From Mortierella alpina (Eukaryota; Mortierellomycota; Mortierellomycetes; Mortierellales; Mortierellaceae): a stretch of DNA of 64,000 nt. The notes beneath the pieces are model-generated. The model was given only the letters and a program-made list of their open reading frames with translations, was not told the origin of the DNA and ran no database searches. Made by a program: the position numbers and the translations under genes. Positions 43,762 to 54,820 of the stretch are shown one piece after another. The stretch's first letter is position 1. Each line of letters opens with the position of its first letter. The stretch spans positions 2,294,001-2,358,000 of the forward strand of contig JANATF010000003.1 in NCBI GenBank assembly GCA_029449245.1, in the 5' to 3' direction.

Positions 43762-46700
43762 TGCCGTCGCCCTGACGGCCAGAACTGTGCGCACGCTCTT
43801 CACATGCTGATCGGGTGGGGATGAAAGTTTCTTGTGGCTTTCATCGATGGAAGTTTGCAGCAAAATGCATGCACATATACTGCCTCATTCTCTCATGCTC
43901 CACTAACGCTCCTCTCCTGGGACCGGAGCAGCGTATCCACGGTCTCTCTCTCTACTTTGTTGTTGTTGTGTGTGTAAGAAATCGTGTGTGTGTGTGTGTG
44001 TTTTTTTGGTTTGTTTTTTGTGGGTGAAAGGGAGATATCGCAATTTTTTTTTTTCGCTCTTTCCTTCTCACTTTCTTGTCTGTCTTGACTTTGTGAAGCT
44101 TAGCATGATGGGAAAGTGAGCACTCCTGCCTCCCCAGGGTTTCCTCCCGTTATGAGCCATACAGAGTCGATAAAACGGTGCGACAGCAATTTATCGGACG
44201 ACAACGATAGTTATGGGGTAGAAAGGGGGTGACACGGCGCGCTTGTTCAGACCAATTCGAAGAGGGTGCCTAATCGTTGAGCCATTGACATAAATTGGTA
44301 TCCATTGGGCATTTCTCGCACGACGGGTGACGCTCTTTAGTCATCGCACCTTGACACTGACTACTCACACATGTGCGATGTTTGTGTTTCGGCTTGATGA
44401 AAGTGACTGGAGGTGCATTGAAAGAAAGTCGCACGCTCGTGCCGAGCAAAGGACGCGTTCCACCCACTCCTCACTGTTCTACTGCACAGCAAGGCTATGC
44501 GGCTCGTACTATAGCCATCCGCACGGCGCAGAGTATCAATCGTTCACGTGCATACCCTTATTCGGTCGCGATCGCTATCGATAGCATTACCTCCTCCTCA
44601 CCTGGCGACCTATCGATCCACCACTCCCTATGAATTAGGTTTTCTTTTTCTGTAATGCTTCGTTGGGCACGAGACAGGCAAAGGATAAGGACCTATTTTC
44701 TTATTGGCGAGTGAACCAAGGCCAGTCTGCTGTGGGTGGGTGAGGGCGAGGAGGAGGACCAGACCCGACTTTTAGTCTTCTTTGTCCCCTTGTTTTCATT
44801 TTTTCTTTCTCAGTATGGACTGTTGCTGCTACTCCGAAGGAACGAGGTGAGCCTGCATGTGTATGCGGCTTCGAGAAGGCCCTTGGTTGCGGCAGGGAGA
44901 AAGACGGCTCTATCGCTAAGCGTAGGGGATATCCCCCTCAACTCAAGCATGTTGCTTGTGCAGTGCTCTTGCTTTCAAGTGCAGAGTTCCTATGTCCGTC
45001 CTGATCATGCGCGTCTTCATCACTCTATCACTCTAGGCCACGCTAACCCTCTATCTCTGTGGTTCCCTCTTTCAAAAAGCAGAGCCGTGTGGCCAGTTAT
45101 AGCGCGAAGATCCCATCTATGACTCGCATTATCAGGGCGGGCATGCCATCCTACCGCGACGAGATGGAGTGCAAGGAATTCGGAACTAAACAAGGCCTCC
45201 GATTACACTTGTCGCTGTTCACCGCAGTCTTTCTAGGCTCACCTTCCGCAATCTGTTCTCTTCATACTCTGCCTTGAGCTCCCCTCCTTCAGGTCAATGC
45301 ACACTGCTCACGTAACGCAGGCTGTCCCCATTAGTCTGTGTGCACTTGAGGCTATACACAAACCCTGTTCTCTCGCTGGTTTATGCCGTTCCGATTTCTT
45401 TCTCTTCTCCACTCCTTTTCTTTACACCTTTCATTCGCTACTTTCCTTTTTCCCGACTCGACTCTTCTGCCTTCTTCATTAATACCGAACCGAACACTGG
45501 TCCCAATTGCTCGGACAACGGCACGCCCTTTCTTCCTTTCGACAGACGCTTACCAAACTGAGACACCTTCTCAGGAACCGACTTTCAGCTTTTAATATCA
45601 TCTTACTCCGCCAGTTGCCAGGGCTCCAGCCAAGCGTAACGTCCCGTCTAAAGAACTCACACGATTATACATCCACACCCTCCGCTCGCCTTGGAGACGT
45701 GTCCCTGCGACTCATGCTCTGCTCCCGTTGTGACAATCGTTAAGGTATGTCTCAACCAAGAGCCGTTCATAAGAACATTTGTTGTTGCATGGCAGAACGA
45801 GACACAGCATCGTGCATCCCACGTTTCAATCTCATCTATCCAATTGTCCAGGCCATGCTTGCGCCTGTGAGAAGAGACATTCTGACCCCTCGAGCCCTTC
45901 CCCATCCTCCTCCTGCAATTATCCATGCTGTCGTTACTGCCTTGGTCCATGTATCTGGCCGCATTCCGCTGCCCACCCTCCTTCTCTTTTCGGCTACTCT
46001 TTTCTATTTTTTGTTTTCTCGAAAACGATGTAACCAGAACGGTGCTGGAACTTTACTCAATGGCCCAGCAAAATCAAACGCCCAAATTCTCACAGTCCCA
46101 ACAACATACCGACATATTCTCATCCACACATACACAACAGAAGCATTTGTTCACCCATACGTTGGGCACAATGTGAGGCTATACAATGTGAGGCCACATT
46201 TTGTGTTGCCCAAAACAAATAACAAAAGAAATACGATCCTGCCTTTGCCTTGTTCTGGTTGTTTTTTTTTTGCAAAAAACTTGGGTCATGAAAGGTGTTT
46301 TCACGTTACAGTTTGCAAGTTGCGCTGCGAGCGAACATGGGCAAGTAGCCTTGCAGCGAGTGGTTTTTTTATGGTTCGCACTCCTGCACTTGTATACAGT
46401 ATCCCTATCACCCTTCGCCCACATGCACTCGCTTGTAATCGTACACAAATACCTTTCATGCCGCAACCTTGCCGCGGACAGGGATTGTTCCTTCGCTCGT
46501 GTATGCGTCGCCCTGTCTCCCCTTCTCCACTGAGCCTAGTCAAACCAAACATCACCTGTACTTCACAGCTAACGTCGTGTATCCCTTTTACCGCCGTAGA
46601 CTGAAAAATCTGGTTCATTGCCCATTCTCACTCACTGCCCTACACCATCCACACGTACTCAGACTCAGATACCGCCGATCTCAGGGCCATTTCGTTTCAC

Positions 46701-46809
46701 AACAATACACACAGCAGTACAGAAGCCAGGATACGCTAGCTTTTGTCTCGTGGTGTCCACTTGAATTTAACACGCGTCTCTTGCGGAACCTGACACCTGA
46801 ACCCCCGTC
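43762..46809. other. 3-kb upstream region of the homeodomain gene
   Basis: This holds the PKA 3' flank, a short TG repeat (43984-44000), and the promoter and leader of the homeodomain gene. From about 45350 to 45600 and again near 46600 the plus strand is pyrimidine-rich. A 285-codon open frame (45747-46604) shows no domain and has the composition of C/A/T-rich leader DNA; it may be part of a long 5' UTR. No RNA gene was recognised. Confidence 0.4.
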
Positions 46810-49800
46810 ATGACTGCACATTCAGCCCTCGAAAGTCAGTCATCCTTCAGTCCGCACGGCGAGCTCCGAACAGCGTTCTACAATCCCCATGAAATCAAGC
46901 GTCGTCGACGAACATCCAGAAGTCAGTTCAAAACACTAGAGAAAGCCTTTTGTGAAAATCCAAAGCCCAATGCTAGCACTCGGAGACACCTCGCCCAGAG
47001 TCTTTCCATGACTCCAAGAGGGATCCAGGTGTGGTTTCAAAATAGAAGGGCCAAGAGTAAGCAAGTCAGTAACATGCCTCAAGATCACATCGGCGCCGAT
47101 GACACCAAGAGCCACGATGAAGTATCGCGCATGGATAAACTCCCATTCAGCCAGGCACAGGACGGCAATCCGTTCCGCGATATTTGCCAGGAGAGCAAAG
47201 AAGGCGCTTCTTTTCAGCAGCAAGAAAGCACCAGCAGCGCAGCATCATCGTCGGTGAGCCTTGTTGTCACGGCGCCAGTCCTTACTTCTCTCGGTAGACA
47301 GACAACAGACACAGCCGTTCCCGCCGTTACCGATGCAATGAGCTCCTTTTCAGACGGCGAACACACCAATGCACACGACACCACCATGCACTTGACGTGG
47401 GATCCATCTCAGAATTGGCAAAACACTCTTAACGTAGCATCTCTCAGTCAGACATCCCCATCCATAAAGAGTTCGACTGAGCATCGCAAAGAATCAGTCC
47501 ATCAGTCGACTCCAGGCATCCGAGACGAGTCCGTCGAGCACTTTACGATGCTGCAGTGCAATGCTCCGACAAATTTTTCTCAATCCACAAGTGCCAAGGC
47601 ACCTTCCGACGGGCAAGGTAAGACGCCAACAAAGAAAACTTGGTGACCTGCTAGCATTATCGCGCTTGGAGAAGAAGTGCAACCTCTAAAAAAATAACTG
47701 TCTATGTCGCACTACATAGAGGACCAAGCACAGCACTTAGACTCGATGGCTGCTCGTTATCACTCAGCGATTGAAGCAGCCATGAATGCCAAAAATTGCT
47801 CTAGTCCGTCGACCTTGAGCCTTATGCGTCGGATGTCAATGCCCGCCACGATCGGCAGCGATAAAGCATCAGATTCGAACGCGTGGATTGGCCCATATCC
47901 ACTGCATTCGACACTTGATCTTCAGCAACCTGTCGTTCACATGCATTCCCGTCAGTCCCATTCCCAAGTGCCATTCTCCATCCCCCAACACCCTTCCTCA
48001 AACCTCGTGGCTGTGAAGTTGATCCATCCTCTTGCAGACCATGAAGGAAAAGGCGGTTTATTTGACAATCGTGCTCGCAATCGATCGTATCCGTTATTGC
48101 GCAGGGTGTCGATCCATGAGACAGGCAATATCTCGGCTCACACCAATTATAAGGCCAAGTTCACTCAGGCAAGCGATCTTCCTGGCGCTCAACCATCCGA
48201 GATAGGGTCACTGGCCGCCGCGGCCGCGGCTCGGAGACGGAGACGGAGTAGCGTCAGCAAGCCTGCCCATATCTCGGCTTCAGAGTTTTCGACAATAGCG
48301 GAAAGCCCTAGCGGCAATACCACGACGTTTCATCTTGCAAGCAGCGCAGAAGAGTGTTCGAGACAGGAGCAAGGACTGAAAGCCGACTCTTTACTCGACC
48401 GTAACACATCTCCGGCCTTGCAGGACAGAGCTCAATTCATTATGGCGTCCAGCATTGGCTATAATGATCCGGGCATATGGATCCACGACTACCTTAACCA
48501 GCAGCAACCGGTAAGCGACTCACTAATACCTCCAACGCTGGGACTTTTGAACTTTTCCACGGGATACAGTTTGTCAGATGCAGAGGTGGCAGGAATAATG
48601 GCGGAGCGCGAAGAAAGTGTTCCTCATCAGTTACAGCCTACGCCGGTTATCGACAGCGCAACACCATCAACAGATGCCATTGAGGCCCCACATGCCAGCA
48701 AAACGGGACGCAGGCGATCTTCACTAAAGACAGGTAGAACTAGACCCCAATCCGGGACACGCGTCCAGTTCGATGTGCAGCCATTGACCCCCTTGACACA
48801 GCAACGTAAGGAGACCCAAGACAGAGAAGAGATCTCCTCCTCTATGGAGCTGGGGAAGCCACAGACAATCAACGGATTGCCAAAACAGGAGACTGCATGG
48901 GATCCGTGGAGCCCCGCAACACATCAGGAGGGCAGCAAGAGCAGACCTCCCGTCGAGGCCCCAGAGTCACAAGTCGCAAGCAGTGAATCTGCACAATCCT
49001 TTTTTCCATGCGGAACACTGCCCGAGCTCAATCAGTGCCTACCTGATCAAGCGCAGAGCCAGGTGTTACAGGATTCTCAGCAATTGCGGCGCAACTCTTG
49101 TCCACCCGAGTTCATTGAATGCTTTAGTCGCGGCCTTCAAATCATACCCGAGGCCCAGGCTTTAGAGGAGGACCAGCAAGCATTCATGCACGGGTTACAG
49201 TCAGAGTTTCAACAGAAAGCACAGCATCAGTACTCGCTTCATATGCAATCTTTGCAAATGCAACATCAGCAACATTTACAGCAGCAGCAACCTCAGCAAC
49301 AACCACAACCACAGCAACAACAGCCCCAGCAGTTGATGGCCTGGGCGGACAATCATCAGCAGCATCATCTTTTATCAGAAGGGCCAGCACCATTTCAAAT
49401 GCCACACGGCCTTGCAACGTCGCAAGACAATTTGGGCCTCGGTGCCATATCGCTGGTGAGTGCATTGGGCGAAAAATATGCGAGTGTCAACTGTATTATG
49501 GTGCATCAAGTCCCAGACTGACCTTGTCAATACTATAGGACGAGATCAACGCCGTTCGAGCGCCAACTAATCTAGGGAGAGGCAGAGGCGACATGGATTC
49601 TCGATCCATCCGACGGATGAATCTCTCAGACTTGGGGCCGCGACAGCAACCGATGGATTCTCATATCTTACCGCAGCTGCAGACCCCAAGGCTGCTCGCA
49701 CAACTCCAGCACCAGATTGGACATCCGTCTTGGTCACGGACAATGTCACTAAACACTGAACCCCTTGCAGGGCGTTCACGGCCAGCTTTGCCAGATACCT

Positions 49801-51441
49801 TCCAAAATGTGAGTGCCTAACAACCACGCTTGCAGCTGCGTCTGTTGCGCCTAGTATTTTACTAAGACGGAGCGCTCAAATTCCTACTGCTAGGCTATGG
49901 TTAGACGCTACTCTGAACCAGGGAAGGGCTTTGAAATGACCACAGACGCTGCGACTCTTTGCTACAGTGGTGCAGGTTCAGCCGATGCAGTATCGGGTTC
50001 CACAATAGCGTCGACTACCGAACAGCACGAGTCAGCTCACCATCAAGCATGGGGTGATGATGTCGCGCTTACCAAACAGATACCGCTTCCAGGACAAAGC
50101 CTTGAATACCCTTTTTCGAAGGCTCTACATCCTTTGGAGGTGGCCATGACCAGTATTGGTCCCAATAGTGCCCCAGACACAATGATCCTGTCGGCTCCCA
50201 CAGCGCCTCTGAACAGGACATCACCCTCGACTGGGCCGCAGATGAGCTTCTTTCCATCCTCAATCTCGATCACATCTACAAGTTCATCCTTGTCGCCATC
50301 CGACTCCCCCTTATCCTCTCCGCTCTCAGACAAACATTATAACCAAGAGTTCTTGAGCGCGCACACGGCGTCACCAGCGTCCAGTGTCAATGCATCCTCG
50401 ACTTTTGATATATCGAGCCCTATGCGTGGATCATCAGTACCTACGTGTGGTTCTTCATCTATGACCGTGGCTCTAGGCCACAGCCACAGCCTTGAAGCGC
50501 CCTTGCTGATGCGCGCCCACAGTCTGGACTCACTCATGTTGCAGGTTCATCCCAGGGACCCACAGATCACGGTGATTAACTCTGGCGAATCCTCGCCTCT
50601 TCGAAGACATTCGCAAGGACATGCCCTCATGAACAGTGCACCCAACACGACAGTGCAGCCCTATCAGTCCAATACGCCAACGCCGGGCCGGGAACTTGCT
50701 CAGCAAGTTGATCAACACTCTTATTTTAGTCTGACCTTTCAACCTTACCCTTCGCCTTCGACCCACGGTGCACAGGCCCCATTGGACATCCATCCTTTGG
50801 AGCAGCAGTACCATTATCAGCAGCAACAAACCTACAGTCAGCTCCCTTCAGCAATGGCACAACAACCCAGCACGCTGCCATCACCGCCATACGCCTCGCC
50901 GACGTACTTTCCCCTTCAGTATGACGCGTCCGGGCTGCCAGTGAGGCTTACGGCAGCCGCGCATATCCAGGAAGCTGTCCAGAGCCTGGAGAGCAAGGAA
51001 AGGATGACCTCGGCGAGGGCCCTGAGTCATTTCGAGTCCATGCAACAAAGCCTTCCACACACCAAGCATCAGCGTCGGCATCTGACGCAAGGTCCGCGAC
51101 GACCTGGACAGGGACTGCAGATTGCTCAGGAACAGCCAGTTCAGCTACAGCAGCAGCAGCAGCCCTCGCCCGCGGCGAAATGGTCCATGTCACTCAATCC
51201 GCTACCGACAACACCTGCTTTCAGAGACCCCAGGGCGTTTGAAGAATACAAGCACCAGCAATTCCTATTGGAGCACAAGCGACTGCAGCAGCAAGAACTG
51301 ACGGAACAAGAACAACAACAGCAGCAACAGCAACAGCAAGAGTGTGAGGTGGCCACGAGTACTGGTCAAGATCACTCGATGTCTGCGGGAGGGCTCCCTG
51401 CCAGATCCGCCCAGAACGCACCGTATCGAAAGTCGTCCTAA
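46810..51441 (+). CDS. Large homeodomain transcription factor
   Basis: Four exons: 46810-47617, 47720-49455, 49539-49808, 49894-51441; about 1453 residues, all phases matching. The homeodomain is near the N-terminus (residues ~30-86): KRRRRTSRSQFKTLEKAFCE, then STRRHLAQSLSMTPRGIQVW and FQNRRAKSKQ. It has the WFQNRRAK recognition-helix core and no three-residue TALE insertion, so it is of the typical 60-residue class, similar in layout to fungal Pho2/Phx1-type factors with an N-terminal homeodomain and a long tail. The remaining ~1360 residues are disordered and rich in Ser, Gln, Pro and His, with polyQ runs near 49260-49340 and 51310-51345. Short basic Ser motifs (RRRRRSSVSK, RRRSSLKTGR, RRYSEP, LRRHSQG) resemble PKA sites (R-R-x-S), which is suggestive beside a PKA gene but unproven. 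The ATG at 46810 directly opens the domain exon. Confidence 0.88.
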
Positions 51442-51546
51442 AGGTGTCCTTGCCATTTTTTTTTTTTTTTTTTTTGTCTTCGCCTCATAAATCCCAACAG
51501 CCTTGGTAAGCATTACCATGATTATGTTAAGCCAGCAGCAACAACA

Positions 51547-51552
51547 AATAAA
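51547..51552 (+). terminator. AATAAA polyadenylation signal
   Basis: A perfect AATAAA about 105 nt after the homeodomain gene stop. The neighbouring minus-strand gene ends at 51716, so the two genes are convergent, with 274 nt between stops that also include a T20-type run. Confidence 0.45.
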
Positions 51553-51715
51553 GAGTGCGAGCTCGAAGTATTCTGAGATGGCCTTCTTGCGGACATGAAA
51601 AAAATGTTTGGCGATTGTTCAAACCGGGCTATCTACAAAGGGATCTTTAATTCTTTTTTTTCTAATGATGGGGGATGAAGAGCTGAAGGGTTGGAAGAAA
51701 ATAAAATCGGGCTTT

Positions 51716-53185
51716 CTAAAAGTCAAGCAGAGGTTTCTGCCGCCGAGGCGACCGTGCAGATTGTGAGCCAGAAGGCGCCATGGTCGTCGTCGGCGTCGCG
51801 CCCGTCAATAATCCAGGTCCAATCATGTCATGGCTCGTGTTCAGGTTCCCCAGATCGATCAATGGCTTCTGCCGCGTCCGGCCTTGACTCTGGCTCTGGC
51901 TCTGGCCCTGACTACCTAGCAGGTTGTGGCTGCTGCTGCTATTTCCAACTGCGCCCGGTGCTCGCCCTCTAGATCCTGATCCAGTGCCAGGATACTGCCC
52001 TCCAGGACTCCTCATCATCATCTGCGACGAGGACGATGACTGCTGCTGCTGTTTTGTCGATCGCGCCCGATCGAGCAAAAGCCCCGGCTGGATCATCGCA
52101 TCCCCGTCCGCAAAGTACAGTAGTGGACCTTGTGGCATGGCAGGCGTAATCATCGGAGACGATGACCCAGGAGAATGAGGTGATGTAGGTCGACCGTGGT
52201 AAGACCGGTCCTCTCCAGAGGGACCTCGGCTCTTGGACCGCCTTCGGTGGACATCACTGGCGTTGTTATAACTGCTGCTGCTGTTGCTCATGCCATTCGA
52301 TGGCCGAAGCAAACCCGCGCCCGAACTCTTGGACCTCTCTAAAAGTTGTGCCGCCCGTGCCTCGCCTTTTTCGATTAATGTTCCAGGTCCTCCAAACTTG
52401 GGTGGATATCCTTGCTGCTGATGTTGTTGTTGACTCATCGAGTACACTGAGCTGGACGAGGATGAGGCCGAAACGGCCGATCCGCTCGACAATCCACGAC
52501 CGTGACCACTTTGTTGGTAGTACGAAGAAGAAGAAGCGGCGTTGTTGGGTTGTAATAGTTGTTGGTCGCTCATTCCCCGTGTGCCGAGAATACCAGCCTG
52601 CTCTCGCATCCGGAGCTGCATTTTCATGTTTTCGATTTCTTGCTTCTCGGCTTCGACTCGCTGTTGAAGCAGACTGCCCGTCATAAAGGGGCTCTTGCTT
52701 GCCGACATGGTATCCATAGTGCTGATATCGCTAGTAGCGGTCGGAGGTGTAGCAGTGGTCGTGGTCGTGGCGTTGAAAGAGTGGGTCGAGAGGTGGCCGT
52801 TGTTGTTGTTGTTGTTGCTGTGGTTGCAGTCACGATCTGAGTGGATGTCGAGGTCAAGGTCGGGCTGAAGGTTGAGGTTGAGATTGAGGGTGGGAGGGAA
52901 GGACGTTTGCAAGTGTGGAGAGGTCAAGGGTGGTGTAGCCAAGCCGAGCGCTGATGGAGCAAGCGAAAAGGTGTCTTTTAAAGGCGACACTGCTGATGCT
53001 GGCAAAATCGCTGACTCCTGTCGATGCAGTATTTGCTGAGGCGGTGGGCTAGACGTCGCAGATGAATGCAAGGACGCGATAGGCAAAACAGGAACGGACG
53101 GGGTGGCGGTCGAGGCAGGAGTCGCTGAGGTCACCCCTTGTGGCAAAACAGGCTCGAACGTTGCTGTTGGTGCCTGCTGAATGGA
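51716..53185 (-). CDS. Disordered Ser/Gln-rich protein, first exon not found
   Basis: A 490-codon open exon runs from a good acceptor (CTCTACTCTCCAG, next base 53185) to a stop at 51716. There is no ATG between an upstream in-frame stop near 53310 and residue ~170, so at least one 5' exon is missing from the model. The sequence is low complexity: Asn, Ser, Gln and Thr runs, one short predicted coiled coil (LLQQRVEAEKQEIENMKMQL), and two similar short blocks at the end, RTRQKPLIDLGNLN and SPRRQKPLLDF. The RQKPLIDL / RQKPLLDF pair looks like a duplicated short linear motif, related in form to clathrin-box (L-[ILV]-x-[FILV]-[DE]) or adaptor peptides, but this is only a resemblance. No known domain. 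Function unknown. Confidence 0.55.
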   Translation of the reverse strand, partial: SIQQAPTATFEPVLPQGVTSATPASTATPSVPVLPIASLHSSATSSPPPQQILHRQESAILPASAVSPLKDTFSLAPSALGLATPPLTSPHLQTSFPPTLNLNLNLQPDLDLDIHSDRDCNHSNNNNNNGHLSTHSFNATTTTTATPPTATSDISTMDTMSASKSPFMTGSLLQQRVEAEKQEIENMKMQLRMREQAGILGTRGMSDQQLLQPNNAASSSSYYQQSGHGRGLSSGSAVSASSSSSSVYSMSQQQHQQQGYPPKFGGPGTLIEKGEARAAQLLERSKSSGAGLLRPSNGMSNSSSSYNNASDVHRRRSKSRGPSGEDRSYHGRPTSPHSPGSSSPMITPAMPQGPLLYFADGDAMIQPGLLLDRARSTKQQQQSSSSSQMMMRSPGGQYPGTGSGSRGRAPGAVGNSSSSHNLLGSQGQSQSQSQGRTRQKPLIDLGNLNTSHDMIGPGLLTGATPTTTMAPSGSQSARSPRRQKPLLDF

Positions 53186-54820
53186 CTGGAGAGTAGAGTG
53201 ATGTGTGACGAACGACAGGTCCGCGCGGAGACAGAGACAGAGCAGAGGTAAACAAGACAGAGGGGCGTTAGGAGAGCTTGAATGAAAAAAGCGAGCGAAG
53301 GGGCCCCTTCAACCGCAAGATGACGAGAAGCCCAAAGAAACCAAAGCAAAACGAGAGAAAAGAAACGAGAGCGGCACAAGGGAGCAAAGGACGGAGGAAG
53401 GGAGGAAGGGCGGAGGACGGAGGAAGGAGGGCGGAGGACGGAGGAAGGAGGGCGGAGGACGGAGGAAGGAGGGCGGAGGACGGAGGAAGGAGGAGGAACG
53501 AAAGAACAACGAGAAGAGCAAGCACGCTTGAAAAGCAGATAGAAAGACAGGAAGCGACAAGAGCAGGGTCAAGCCAGATGCCTGCACGGAGCCAGAGCGC
53601 AATAATGGAGAGTAATCCCACACTGCAGGAGGCACGAACGGTGCGCAATGGTATGTAATGTGGAGGCGATGGAAGTCCGACGATGATTATAATAGCAACA
53701 GTGAGAGTGAGTAGACGAAAAAAGGGTTGCTTCAGAGATGATCTGCACAAGCTGCTCACTTCTCCTCTGCCCTCCCTCTCTTTCCCTTCCTCCCGCTCCT
53801 CCGCACTAACATGCCACAAAAAATGAAATGAAAAGGAGAGCACACGACCGTAACGCTTGCGCCCAACTTCTTGGGAGGACATCTTTGCACACATAAAAGA
53901 GGGATGTGGAACGCGCTCAACCGACACCACAGAGCCAGCAGCAGCCCAACCCACGTCAGCTGAAAAAGGGCCCTTCCAAAGTGAGCGCTTGAATTCGAAG
54001 GAGAAACGGATTCCGGAATAGGGAGGGAGGAAAAGAGAAAGGAAGGAGAGAGAGACCACAGTGACTACAGAGTCCAAGTCAATCATCTCAAGCGACGAAA
54101 GGCCATTGTTGTTTGGAACGCATGGTTAGGAATGTACACGAAGAAACAAAAAAAAAAAAAAAAAAAAAAAAGAACAGATCCAATGGATTATTCATACGCC
54201 GAGAAAAGGAGGAACTAAGAGTGCGTGTAGGGAAAGGAACGTGGGAGCTGGCCACGTCAACGGGGAGACAGGGCTGTGTGAAAGGAGTGGGTGAGATTGT
54301 CCTGCAGACTACGTCTAGATCGATTTCCATATCCTCGTCCGTTTGATCTCTGCAATCCTCTCCTTGCTTTTCTTTACTGCTTTTTTTACTGCCCACTCGC
54401 CCCACTCTCCAGTTCCTGCGATTGTTCCCTTTTTTGATTTTGCCTTCTCCCATGTTGGCACGCCAACAATCGCCTCGTCTTTTCGTCGTAGTGCTTTTCA
54501 TAATCACGCATATCCAAAACGCCGCCATTGTAGCTACGGCATCCGTCAGCTGTCTTCCAGAGCTCTCATCCTCAGTCCAACAGACGGGGCGAGTCTATAG
54601 GGTGATCCGCAGTCTGTCCAAGGGATGTGTGCACCGTGTATTCTGATGTTATTTAACTTCCTTAGAAGTGGTAATAGGGGAAGGAAAAATGAAGCGAGAG
54701 AGAGTGGGAGAGAAAGAGAAAGGACAGTAACAATGGTGGATGCAGAATGAGGACTAGGAATCGAAAGCGAAATACAACAAGAACAAAGTGAAGTAACAAA
54801 GAAAAGTGAAGAACAAGTCT
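53186..54820. other. Upstream region of the disordered-protein gene
   Basis: It probably contains the missing first exon of the gene ending at 51716. Stretches 53220-53520 and 53990-54060 are purine-rich on the plus strand. An A24-type run lies near 54148-54171. The 3' end of the RA-PH gene (54821) borders it. No confident gene is seen inside. Confidence 0.4.
53391..53492. repeat. 21-bp GGAGGAAGGAGGGCGGAGGAC minisatellite
   Basis: About four and a half head-to-tail copies of a 21-nt purine unit (beginning GGAGGAAGGAGGGCGGAGGA), the first copy three bases shorter. It is not part of a supported exon and lies in the leader region of the minus-strand gene ending at 51716. Confidence 0.8.

Noticed and set aside
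45747-46604. 285-codon plus-strand open frame upstream of the homeodomain gene
   Set aside because: It has no recognisable motif and lies in pyrimidine-rich leader DNA where stop codons are rare by composition. A translated leader ORF cannot be excluded but is not supported.
53268-54086. 272-codon minus-strand frame with repeated LLPPSSA units
   Set aside because: It is the translation of the 21-bp purine minisatellite and simple pyrimidine sequence. It does not connect in phase to the exon at 53185.
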